Below the pieces are notes generated by a model. It saw only the letters and a list, made by a program, of their open reading frames with translations. It was not told the origin of the DNA and ran no database searches. From Chaetoceros tenuissimus (Eukaryota > Bacillariophyta > Thalassiosirophyceae > Chaetocerotales > Chaetocerotaceae), in the NCBI GenBank assembly GCA_021927905.1, contig BLLK01000020.1, forward strand, positions 2,356,001 through 2,420,000: a stretch of 64,000 nt of DNA. Direction: 5' to 3'. The first letter of the stretch is position 1, and the number at the start of each line of letters is the position of its first letter. Position numbers and translations under genes: made by a program. This document shows, one piece after another, positions 1-10,618 of this stretch.

Positions 1-362
1 CATATCGTAAAACTACATCAGCATTACCCATTCAGAATCCATATAGCCGTAGTGAAGTGCAACAACAGCATCCTCATCGTGCTGGAAGGATTCGTGTAGA
101 TCGTCAGTTTTCTACCCCAGTTTCAATCGCTGATTTTGGAAATACAACGAATCAGAATTCTGTCACTGTTGAGAATGATCAAGGTCGTGAGAATAATGCT
201 TCTTCACAAACACCAAGAAATGATGCGATTGTAATGAATCCAATGTCATTCGATAGGATCTCTTCCATTTCCATTGGTAATTTCGAGAGTGATTGCGACA
301 ATGACGATAGTAGCAGTAGTGCAAGTGACGATATTTTACAATTTGCACCATTTGACCACTAA
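1..362 (+). CDS. 3' end of an unrecognised gene (5' truncated by the window)
   Basis: The frame is open from base 3 to the stop at about 360-362, so this is the C-terminal part (about 119 residues) of a larger protein. The only available starts inside it are non-ATG, which supports a truncated gene rather than a small one. The segment is hydrophilic, rich in Asn, Ser and Gln, and ends in an acidic Asp/Ser cluster (DCDNDDSSSSASDD) before a hydrophobic tail. No domain is recognisable. It faces the SAP-protein gene, whose stop lies only about 175 bp downstream on the other strand. I cannot assign a function. Confidence 0.6.
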   Translation, partial: YRKTTSALPIQNPYSRSEVQQQHPHRAGRIRVDRQFSTPVSIADFGNTTNQNSVTVENDQGRENNASSQTPRNDAIVMNPMSFDRISSISIGNFESDCDNDDSSSSASDDILQFAPFDH

Positions 363-537
363 AAAATGGAACAGTATCATTTGACTGTTTCTTGATAGAT
401 TTGTCTTTGAACACCCCAAACTTTCTACAAAATGAATGATATTTACAATGGGAATGAATGTAAATGGAAATTATGTAAATATACTAGAGAGTAAAATAGT
501 CTAGAATCACAGGAATGTTCTTGTAGCCTAATCTCTT

Positions 538-3500
538 TTATTTCTTCCTAGATTGACTCCTTGTTGATCTTGTAGACCTCACGGACGATTCAGATGCTGC
601 TGAATTTGATCTCTTTCTTCGTTTAGGTTTTTCATTGTCATCTTGGGTCTTTTTCAAATTCGATGATGGTGGTTTCGGTGGTCTTCCAGCCCTGCGCTTA
701 CGCTCATTAGCGACGCTTCCTCCTACCCCTGGAACAGTCAACGCCGAGACGGTGCTTTGTGCACTAGGAGAGTTCATCGCAGATACTGTGGAGTCAGGTG
801 CTTCCAACTTGATATGTTCTGGAATGGTTGGAGTTGACATCTTCTCAATCCCCTCTTCTTCGTCATCAGAACTGAGAATTTCTGTCACTTCCACCATTGC
901 TTTCGCAGGTTTCTTGCTCTTTGGAGAAAAGAAACCAAAGACTTTGCTAATCAACGAAGTAGAGGTTTGCTTATCCTCTGCATCATTATCAGGGTTCTCA
1001 ATAAATGTAGTTCTTGTCTTGAGCTTTTTTGGTTTATTCTGTTCATAGGCACTTGGTTTCCTATCACTGTCTTCCGATTGATCATCCTCCTCCTTGATAG
1101 GTTGACTTACATCACCAACATTAGTACTATTTTTGTTTCGTAATCTTTCAATAAGAACGTCTCTCTTTCCTGATGCTTTCAAATTATTGCTCTTGCACAT
1201 ATCTTGAAGTTCTCGGTAGGAAATTGTGCTGAGATCGTCATTACCTTCATCATTATCATCATCACTATCATTATCGTTCTCGCTTTCCGTATCCTCTTCG
1301 GAATTTGCACTCTTTGTCCGCAAACGTTCCAAAATGTCAGCTTTCTTTCCTTTTGCACTTATACCATGGGCAACACAGTAACTCCGCAAATCCTTGTATG
1401 ACATTGTACTGAAGTCTTCACTAACTGCACTATTGTTATCAACATGGCTTGCCTCCTCTTCTTCTTGATTACCACCGATCTCAGCTTCTTCCTCGTGTGA
1501 CTGCTCCAAACGATCAAGAAGTTGATTAGTACTGCCCTTTGCAGAAAGGTTCCTCTTTTTGCATTCATTTTGTAGTTCTCTGTAAGACATTGTACTGAAG
1601 TCTTCACTATTCGAATCTTTGAGTCCAGCAGCTGCTTGAACGAAAGCCTGTTCTTCTTCTTCAGCCTTGACTCTAGCAGCTTCTGCTTTTTCTTCAGCTT
1701 CGATACGGAGACGTTCTTGTTCTTCTTTTTCAGCCTTTAGTCTAGCGGCTTCTGCTTCTTTCTCAGCTTCGATACGAAGACGTTCTTGTTCTTCTTCTTC
1801 AGCCTTTAGTCTAGCAGCTTTTTCTTCAGCTTCAATACGAAGACGTTCTTGTTCTTCTTCTTCAGCCTTTAGTCTAGCAGCTTCTGCTACTTTCTCAGCT
1901 TCAATACGAAGACGTTCTTGCTCTTCTTCTTCAGCCTTTAGTCTAGCAGCTTTTTCTTCTTTCTCAGCTTCGATACGAAGACGTTCTTGTTCTTCTTCTT
2001 CAGCCTTGATTCTAGCGGCTTCTGCTTCTTTCTCAGCTTCAATACGAAGACGTTCTTGCTCTTCTTCCTCAGCCTTGACTCTAGCAGCTTCTGCTTTTTC
2101 TTCAGCTTCAATACGAAGACGTTCTTGTTCTTCTTCTTCAGCCTTTAGTCTAGCAGCTTCTGCTTCTTTCTCAGCTTCGATACGAAGACGTTCTTGTTCT
2201 TCTTCCTCAACCTTTAGTCTAGCAGCTTTTTCTTCTTTCTCAGCTTCGATACGAAGACGTTCTTGTTCTTCTTCTTCAGCCTTTAGTCTAGCAGCTTTTT
2301 CTTCAGCTTCGATACGAAGACGTTCTTGTTCTTCTTCTTCGGCCTTGATTCTAGCAGCTTTTTCTTCTTTCTCAGCTTCAATACGAAGACGTTCTTGTTC
2401 TTCTTCTTCAGCCTTGATTCTAGCAGCTTCTGCTTCTTTCTCAGCTTCAATACGAAGACGTTCTTGTTCTTCTTCCTCAGCCTTGACTCTAGCAGCTTCT
2501 GCTTTTTCTTCAGCTTCAATACGAAGACGTTCTTGTTCTTCTTCTTCAGCCTTGATTCTAGCAGCTTCTGCTTCTTTCTCAGCTTCGATACGAAGACGTT
2601 CTTGTTCTTCTTCCTCAACCTTTAGTCTAGCAGCTTTTTCTTCTTTCTCAGCTTCAATACGAAGACGTTCTTGTTCTTCTTCTTCAGCCTTTAGTCTAGC
2701 AGCTTCTGCTTCTTTCTCAGCTTCAATACGAAGACGTTCTTGTTCTTCTTCTTCAGCCTTTAGTCTAGCAGCTTCTTCCATACTTTCGCGATGCAATTCG
2801 GATGCTTCTTCCTTATCCATATCATTTTGAACGGCCTTCTCATCAACAGTTTTGTCTTCTTCTTCAGAAGCGATCATATTTTTTTCCTTATCAGACTCTT
2901 CATCTGCTTCTTGTCTAGAAATTCTACTTACTCCCTCTCTATCTTCAACAGAAGCCTCTGGCTTGGCTGAATCATCCCATTTAGCTTCTTTCTTAGATCT
3001 CTTACTAATACCCTCATCTTCTGTATTTTCAATATCAGCATCGTTTCCATCATCCTTCTCTATATTGGCATGTGGAAGACTCATAGAAGGAACGACTTTT
3101 CTTTGCGTCAAATGAGTGCGGGTCATCTTGTAAGATGGAGATTGCTGGTCATCGGTCTTCTCGATACTAGTCTCAGTATCTGCTCCACTTGCCTCAGCAT
3201 AATAATTTTCACTTTCAACAGCAGCATCATCTGTTTGACTTTCATAATGCTTCCTCTGTCCTTTCGGCGAAGATGATACCTTAGAACGCGATGAATGTCT
3301 TGGTGGTGCTACAGGGACGTCAAATTCGTAATCTTCATTAGCATGGGAAATTCCTTGTTCAGCTGTCTCATTACCATCATCCATGGTGTCATCCGCATCT
3401 ATCATATCATCAGAAGTATCACTCGACTGTGGTGAGTTGTCCTCTTCTTCACTCGAATCTATTTGCATCACTTCTCTTTCTCCACCTCCCATAGTATCGT

Positions 3501-6500
3501 CTTGTCTGATATCTAGATCTTGATCACACGAGTCTGAGTCTCCAGTGAAATCTTCATTGCCACTCCTTTCTTCATCATGATAGCCAGCAGAACCATCACT
3601 AAAACTTTGACTATCATGACCAAGAAAACCTCCTTCATTTCCATCAGATGCAGGTTCGAAGCTGCCAATCTCAATCTTATCATGTGCGTGGTCAGTGGTT
3701 CCTTCAGTTTCACTTTTTTCTACTTGGCAACCATCACTGTCATCCGCAGATTTCTTTACAACAGAATCATTTCTGTCTTCATCATCATGGATATTATCTT
3801 CTATGCCATGGACATCGCCTTCTGCTTCATCACCAATCGCTGTTTCCCCATTATATATATCTTCTTCACTGTCACTATCGATAGCAATAACTTCATTATT
3901 TTGATGAGCATTGTTGCGGGGATCATTATGAGAGATATTTCCTTCATTAGCAGCAACGTTATCTTGAATTTCACTATCGTATTTATCAGAGCCGGAGAAG
4001 TTGTCTTCATCCGCAGTTTCAATTCCAGAGTCCTGTCCTTCATCTCCATCTTGATGTTTATACACCCCGTGATCAGAGCCATTGATATCATTATCTACCT
4101 CACGTTCGGCAATGATACCTTCACCATCTTCATCTGCATCATCATCGCCACTATCGTATCTGCCAGAGCTGTAAGTATCACTCTCGTTTGCACTTTCAGC
4201 ATCAAAATCGTCTTCGCCTTCTACACCATAATCTTCACTGTTGTAGTGCTCCTCACCATAGTCAGCTTCATCATTTTCACTATTGGATGCTTCGTGTTGT
4301 CTCTCATAAGCATACCTATCGCTTTCATCAACTTCGGCTACTTGATTATCATATCGATCCTCTACTTGTTCCTCATCATCACTTTCGATGTTGATGACAT
4401 CATTATTCTGTGTTGCTACATTTTCCTGGTTCGAAATATACCGTGCATCATCTTCATCATCATTCTCCTCGAAAGCTGCCCCTTCATCTTCATATGATTC
4501 TTCTTCGTCGTTGTTGTTGTTATCACCACTACTTCCGATGTCAATAGCACTATCTGATTTTTCGTATTGCTGCTCATCTTCAGAATCTCCATAGTCTCCG
4601 TCTGTATATAAATTCTGAGAATCTTCTGCGGCCTCCTCATCATATCGCTGCTCGTCGTCGTCATCGTCACTATCAATTGCGATTATTTCCTCAGCGTCAT
4701 TTCTCTGGTAAGAATTTTCGTTGAATGCTACTTGATCTGCTGAATAATTAGAGTTCTCCTCCAATATTTCTTCTTGATGTTCACCTTCTTCATTTTGAGG
4801 GACATTTGCAGGAGAAGGCGGTATAACTTCATTTCGATCCAAATGCATAACTTTATCTGAACTATCTTCAATATGGAGTTGCTGTCGAGTCTCATCCTCA
4901 GATGTTCCTAATAAACAAAGTGGTCTTTCTGGAGTAGTGATAACCTCATTCAAAATATATTCAATATTCTGTTCACGAGTCAGGTAAACTGAAAAGTAAT
5001 CATTTTCGTCCAAAGGCATACCTGCTATATTAGATGCAATCTCCAAAGGATTAGACGCATATGCAGCTCGACGCATACAAAACTTCATTACTGTTCGTCT
5101 AACCAAATGCTGATGATATCTGATCCATTCCTCTTCTTCAGCTGTCATAGGACTTCCACCTCGCTCTTCGATTTTATCATTTATTTCATCCAGAACTAAT
5201 ACAACCAACTGCTTGAAGAAAGACAAGATTGATTCGAAACCAGATGAGCTTCCTACAGTCAACATATGAAATGTAGAATTCCTTGATTCATTCAGTAGCA
5301 TATCCTTTTGATGAAGGTAGTCTAGTAATAAGTACCATGTTTTCTGTTTATGCTCAAAATTGATAAATTTTTGCTCATCCGTGTATTGCACAAGACGAAT
5401 AGCAGCTCTTTCATTTGGTATTGACAGAAGAGCTTGGATTTCTATGAGAATTGAATCAAAACTCATTTCATGGGAGTAGTTCATTCTCTTCATTCCAACC
5501 GTTTGACCAGCACTCTGTGCTTTTGACCAAGAATTGAATTTTTGCAAGTAGACTTGGGCTTTGTCAGGAGACGAATAACAATCAATAAAATTATAAAGAT
5601 CTGTAATTTGCGATTTCACAATTTCTTGATCATCGTGATGGGAAGTAGTGTAGTCCAACATTACTTTCGCAATAGAAGTAACTAGATCTCGTTTTTTCTG
5701 CACCCCCGTGATTTGCAGAATCGTTGTTAAAACACTATGAAGAAAGGTGAGACTTTGTTTTACAATAAAATGCTTTCATGGCCCAGTTTATCACATACCT
5801 ATTGATATCAAAAGAATCTAAAAAGTTTGTGACATTCAACTCAGCAACAGATAAACCTTGCATCACCAAACAGATCCCTTCCGACGCATCATCAGCAAGC
5901 TGTTCCCTTGCTACAATGGAAAGCGACATGCAATCCAATAAACATGTCACAAACCCCGCGAAAAATGCACTATAGTCATTACTATGCATACTCTTTTCCA
6001 CAAATCCCGTGTTGAGGACCAGTTCCGAGAGATACGCTATGAATGAAGGAAAGTGTACTTCACCAGGTATTTCAGTCAAGAAGTAATATGTGAGAATATA
6101 TCCAAGTATCATATTTGTTTTTTGGATCATCACACGTTTTTGTTCAAAACTCTGAGAATTTGATTTGTGAAATCTGGCTCTCTTTTTTCTTTGCATCGTT
6201 TCTTGTCCTTGCATAATTATTTTTTGCAAAATGATGGAAGGAAGGTGGGGCAGTGTTTGTTTGTTAATTTGTGTAGGAAGCAATGTAGCAATATCCAGCC
6301 TTTTCATCCAAGTTTGCCCATCGTCGTCAATTTGGAAAGGATCTGACTTGAGAACGTTCAAAGATTCAATGATGTTTTCTAGACGATCGATCGGTTCGTC
6401 AATTTCTGAGCTTGAATCGGAGGAATAACGTGTAGGAGTAGAAGGAGAGCCATGTGGTCTGGATGCTGATTCACAAGCCACATCAACCAGAAAAGAGGCA

Positions 6501-6754
6501 AACTTTGCATCGAGCACGGGGTTGTGTTGACCCTCAACGACATGCTTGATGGCTGATGTGCCTTGCATAAATGAGGAAAGAGATTTCACTGCAACTTTCC
6601 TTTTACTTAAAATCACATTTCGTCTTCTTGTTGGAGTATCCGCATATTGGCTAAAGACTTCATTTGTAGACTGATTGATATTCTCGCTTGAAGATGGATC
6701 AATTTCATCAAAAAACTGTTGGAAATAATGCTGTACCGTCAATTCCTCTGCCAT
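538..6754 (-). CDS. Large acidic SAP-domain protein with coiled-coil repeats (two exons)
   Basis: Exon 1 is 6754-5799 and exon 2 is 5734-538, joined by a 64-nt intron (5735-5798) with a GTATGT donor after AG and a TTCATAG acceptor behind a pyrimidine tract. The join is phase-consistent and gives 2050 residues. Read unspliced, the N-terminal part would stop at the acceptor TAG and the rest would lack an ATG. From N to C: an unrecognised mostly helical region (1-600), a very acidic Asp/Glu/Ser region with repeated IDSDDDE or IESDDEE-type stretches (about 620-1230), 16 [14 protein letters not shown]-type coiled-coil units (about 1306-1678), three SAP motifs (about 1697-1730, 1760-1793, 1819-1852; each has STMSYRELQ or a close variant, then a GxxxxLLxRL core), and a basic Ser/Arg tail. 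SAP motifs usually bind AT-rich DNA, so a nuclear chromatin role is inferred. The IDSDD-like stretches could also resemble SUMO-interacting motifs. Confidence 0.85.
1659..2775 (-). repeat. In-gene tandem repeat, 16 units of about 60-69 bp
   Basis: Sixteen imperfect direct repeats lie inside exon 2 of the SAP-protein gene. Each carries the plus-strand core CGAAGACGTTCTTG and encodes an Arg/Glu/Ala-rich unit of 20-23 residues. Full units encode EKEAEAAR or EKEEKAAR variants; short units lack one module. All indels keep the reading frame. The order of unit types suggests that a block of six or seven units was duplicated (see findings). The long plus-strand frame across this array is only a shadow of the repeat. 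Confidence 0.95.
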
Positions 6755-8196
6755 TGTTAGATTTGAAAGATGAAAGGAAACGTTGTAACTGTTCTTTGAC
6801 TTCTGGTGCTGCTTTTATATATTTTTGGAACCAAGGACGCACACACCCTGACGTAAAACAAAAAGAAATGAATTGGATGATTTGTAATTCTTCTGTATTA
6901 TTCTCAAAACGAGTTCTGCTTTATGCAAAAGTAAAAACATATGATATTGAATATACAACAGACTGAGTTCACGTTCACCTTTGATCCTTTGATGGTTGGA
7001 TTGAAAGAGTCCATTTTTGTATGGCTACTATCGATAGCTAGATATAAAATATTATTAAAAGGCTATACAGTAGCCACTTCTGGTGAAGAAGATCCTGCTG
7101 TTCAAGTTGGATGTTGGATGTGAAGAAGAAATACGATCGATGACGCGATAAGACAAACTGAAATTGCAACTCCAGTACCATCTAGTTGTACTTACGTACC
7201 GTATGGATGGACATGACTTGATTTTTGAGGCCGGCACAGGAGCACTGCGAGTATTCATTGAAATTCAGAATGTATGGTATTGTCCGCCTTTTCAAAAAGT
7301 TGTTGTTTGAAATAACTCATGTGGAACATTGAAAAATTTACTACACAACATTTTTCGCTGTCACTTCAAAGTATCGTCTACTTTTATTTTTGATCAAAAC
7401 TGAAAAAGTCAACGCTTGTCAAAGGACTTTTCGTGATGTTTTGACATCTGATAAGGAAAACTATGGATAATGTATTTCTCCTAACTTTATTGAAATATGA
7501 AAAAATACGTATGCTGTTGGAAATGTTTGTTACTACACATTCTGACATTGGAGATAACTATGTACATAAGGAGATAATGTTTTAATAAAAAGAATACCAT
7601 ACTTTCCACAGTTGGCCTAATGGTACGTACGTACTTACTCCGATTTCTTTCGAGAACTTCCCACTTCCCAACCGGTCAGAGAGTGTGGCGGTTTTCATCA
7701 GTCTTTCTTCTTCTTCCTCCTTCGCCTCTTTTTTTCTCTACCTATTTCCTTTTTTCGATCACCTTTTCAGTCCTTTCCCTTTTCCTTCAACAACAACTAA
7801 CCCGAAACCATCCTCCGAGCTAGTAGAAGAATACTATACACCATACAGAATTGAAATACCTTTGCAACCTTATTATCAAGTTGCAAGGAGAGTTTTGTTG
7901 GGAAGGCAAAGATTTTTCACAAGAGAAATTATTGAATACGCATAGAGCAGCGGTTTCAACTATTTTCTTCCAGTCTAGCCTAGTACCTAAGTACATTCAT
8001 CAAACACAACAACAACAACAACAACAATAGTAAAAATAAAGCTTTTCCGCAAAGCTTAATCTAACTATACAACGTCGTAGCAAATACCTTAAGCTCCTAG
8101 TTAGAGTGGTGGCCTCATACGCAACATTTTTCTAAGAGGCCAGAACTAGATATACTGCAAATTTTATAAAATTATACGTAAACAAATATTCCAAAC
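6755..8196. other. Intergenic region between divergent SAP-protein and HPt genes
   Basis: 1.44 kb with no supportable gene; the short frames here lack ATG starts or homology. It holds a TGACGT motif at 6849-6854, several TACGTAC-like stretches near 7190 and 7623, a T/C-rich tract at about 7700-7790, a CAA-repeat (about 8005-8027) and a 7-bp-arm hairpin at 8039-8057. The last two would lie in the 5' leader of the HPt gene. Confidence 0.6.
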
Positions 8197-8708
8197 ATGG
8201 CAGACGAGCAAGAAGTTATAGACTGGGATGAGGCTATGGAGCAATGTGGCGGGGATGAAGAGTTTTTACATGAACTTTTAGGCGACCTGAAAGAGGAACT
8301 AGAAACTCAAATAAAGAAAATTGAAGCAGCTATGGTAAGTCATCTTTATTGTTTATCTAATGCCGAAGGAGAACCTTTTTACAGGTGATCAGTTTGTGTA
8401 CTTTTTAGTTTTTTTTTCATAATTGTACATCTTCTCTAACTTTCTTTTTGTCCGCTAATTTTCAATAGAAGCCCAAAGTTCTCCTACTAAATATTAGGAG
8501 TGCGGCGCACGTCGTCAAAGGAGCCGCTGCGAATCTCATGTGTGAAGAGCTCAGATTAGTTGCATATGATCTAGAGATGGTAGCCAAAAATGCACCATCA
8601 GATGAACCCGTGACAGAGGCTTTAGAAAGGGATTTACAAACAAAGTTTGCAAAATTTAAAATGGCCGGTGACCGCTTTCAAAAATATGTTGAAGAGTTAG
8701 ACATCTAG
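8197..8708 (+). CDS. HPt-domain histidine phosphotransfer protein (two exons)
   Basis: Exons 8197-8334 and 8469-8708 are separated by a 134-nt intron (GTAAGT donor, TTCAATAG acceptor, phase 0) and encode 125 residues. The motif HVVKGAAANL, with the phosphoacceptor His at residue 60, is the HPt signature (H-x-x-K-G-A/S). The length and all-helical acidic character fit a free-standing HPt protein, which relays phosphate between a hybrid histidine kinase and a response regulator in the cytosol or nucleus. Without the intron the frame would end after 63 residues, before the active His. No kinase or receiver domain is nearby, so partners are unknown. The 3' end converges with the AMPK gamma gene. 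Confidence 0.9.
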
Positions 8709-9066
8709 ATTATATGCGGCTATTAGAAAGAATATAAAATAATTTCATCAAGTTGTAAACCAGTTTCAATGCCATCATCTTTTAGTTAGGTTTTCGGTAT
8801 TTGCCAATAGTACATCTCACGAATTGCTGTGCATATGTATGAACATCAAAAATATATACAAGTACTTATTCGAAGCCGAGATAGTCCACATGAACATCAA
8901 ATAATACAAGTACATGAACAGATCTTACATCATGAAACAGAACATACAAACTTTCAAAAGAATTTTAATAAAATTTTGCTTTGAAAGTGGTTGATATGAT
9001 TCTAGTGAAGACTTTCCAGCAATGAAATGGTGAGCATTCAACTATTCTTATGTTTTAGAATATTCA
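8709..9066. other. Convergent 3' intergenic region
   Basis: 358 bp between the ends of the HPt and AMPK gamma genes. It is AT-rich and contains an imperfect direct repeat around 8841-8920 (GAACATCAAA followed by ATA-rich sequence and ACAAGTAC). No gene is seen. Confidence 0.6.
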
Positions 9067-10270
9067 TCAACCTTGCAAAAAATACGCAACCAAATCCCTT
9101 GCGCTTACAATTCCTGTCACTCTTTCTTCTTCGTCAACAACAACTAGACGATTAAATTTCCACTGTGCAAAATACTCAAATATACTTTGTAAAGTGTGTC
9201 GAGCTGTACAAGTATGTAACACGTCCGGAGTAGTTACATCCTTTCTCTGTTGACTAAGAACGGTCTCTAATGTCATATCTAAATTGGAGAGAGCATCCTG
9301 AGCATCAGAAGCAGATGCTAAGAACGTAATATCCGACCGTGAATAAACAGCCTTCACTTTATTCTCATCATCTACCACAGGAACCGCAGAAAGACCATGA
9401 ATATGAAGAGTTTCAAGAACTTCATTAAGAGTTTGTCTCAAATGGCATGTAATAACATTTTCATGATAAGTACCGATTCTAAGGTCATAGATTGTATCAT
9501 CAAAGAGTCGACGCTGTTCTCGAAAATGAGTAACTAGATGTTCTAGTATAGTTGTATATGTGATAGTAGCAAGGACACGCATATCATCGGGAATTAAAAC
9601 GGGCAAAAAGTCAAGAGAGTGTTGGTGAAGTAGTTTACAAGCTTGTTTCAGAGTGGTGTTAGCATCGGCGGAGATAAATGTATGATGATGATTGAATAAT
9701 GAAGGATTTGTGTTATTTGAATTTTGATCTGCACCACGACGAGGTATATGGCGCAGTAGAACTGAAGATAAGATTTGAGAATCTGAAAGGATATCGGCGA
9801 TACTTCGAGTAGCTAGAGTAGAGACGTCAGCTCCAGTCTTCCGATACCAACGGAGCACATCAATAAAGTCTGTAACTGTGAGTAGTCCTACAAATTGGCA
9901 AATAGATGGGTCCCAGAGAGGAGCTGCTTGCATATCTTTTTGATCAATCAAGAGAAGAAGAAGTGAGACATTGCAATTTCATAGTTTTACCGCAAATGAT
10001 GACAATATGAAATTAATCGAGACCATGCTTTCTCAAGAAGTCTTTCTACTCACCGTGCTCAACTAACGCATAAAAAGCCAATTGAATAGGAATTCTTGTA
10101 TCGAAAACTACGCATTTCCCACTAGGTCTAATCACAGAGAAGCAATTATGAGAGTCTAGAAAAGACGATATTGCGTCTCTGCCAGTTTTTCGTACAACTT
10201 CTGTTTCATGAAGCATTCCTACTACTGCACCGCCAGGCGACTCCCCTATGCGTCCCAGTTTGCCGTCCAT
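9067..10270 (-). CDS. AMPK/SnRK1 gamma regulatory subunit with four CBS motifs (two exons)
   Basis: Exon 1 is 10270-10054 and exon 2 is 9935-9067; the 118-nt intron 9936-10053 has a GTGAGT donor and an AAAAAG acceptor (phase 1), giving 361 residues. The join restores the gamma-family stretch around the first CBS motif (ALVEHDM then QAAPLWD and GLLTVTDFIDVL), which neither exon has alone. Three further CBS motifs follow, including a SRSDITFLA stretch and a C-terminal GIVSARDLVAYF. Gamma subunits bind AMP/ADP/ATP in Bateman modules and tune the kinase to cellular energy charge. The length fits yeast Snf4 or animal gamma1, with no N-terminal carbohydrate-binding fusion. Alpha and beta subunits are not in this window. 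Confidence 0.93.
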
Positions 10271-10618
10271 ATTTTTTATATTTCTAGGTGAAAGGAACTG
10301 TGCTAGGTATTTTTTCTATGTTTATTTCCGTTACGACAGTAGCAAATTCAGATTAGATATGTGTTGGAGGTGAAGTTTGATGTCAACCACTCCCTCGGCT
10401 CCTCCTCCTCTCTCCTTCTTCTAGCTAGTGTAGCTACTGTACGTACTCCACCGTACCGTACAATAGCAACTACAGCTGTCGTTTATTTCAGAGATGGCCT
10501 ATGACTATCCCTATTGGTCTGGTATTCATGGAAGCTGGGTCTTCTTTTCAATTGTCATTTATCATGAAGTGATTGTAAGCATTGGAAGACTTGGACTTGT
10601 TTAAGGAACTTTTATAAT
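10271..10618. other. Intergenic region between two minus-strand genes
   Basis: 348 bp holding the AMPK gamma promoter and the 3' flank of the Hsp70-like gene. A cluster of GTACGTAC and ACCGTACCGTAC sequence lies at about 10438-10470, and a C/T-rich tract at about 10390-10425. No gene is seen. Confidence 0.5.

Noticed and set aside
2283-2625. Lys/Asn- and Phe/Leu-rich short frames within the repeat array
   Set aside because: Out-of-frame readings of the same tandem units.
1667-2830. 387-codon plus-strand frame rich in [11 protein letters not shown] repeats
   Set aside because: It is the reverse complement of the coiled-coil repeat array; its repeats follow exactly the coding units of the minus-strand SAP gene and it lacks independent features.
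3577-4497. 306-codon plus-strand frame across the acidic region
   Set aside because: Complement of GAT/GAA-rich acidic codons in the SAP-protein gene gives long Ile/Ser/Phe frames; this is a composition artefact.
7685-7945. 86-codon frame with a TFTREIIEYA-like end (ends RQRFFTREIIEYA)
   Set aside because: It begins at GTG, with no ATG, in a T/C-rich tract; no homology or conserved motif. Probably promoter/leader sequence.
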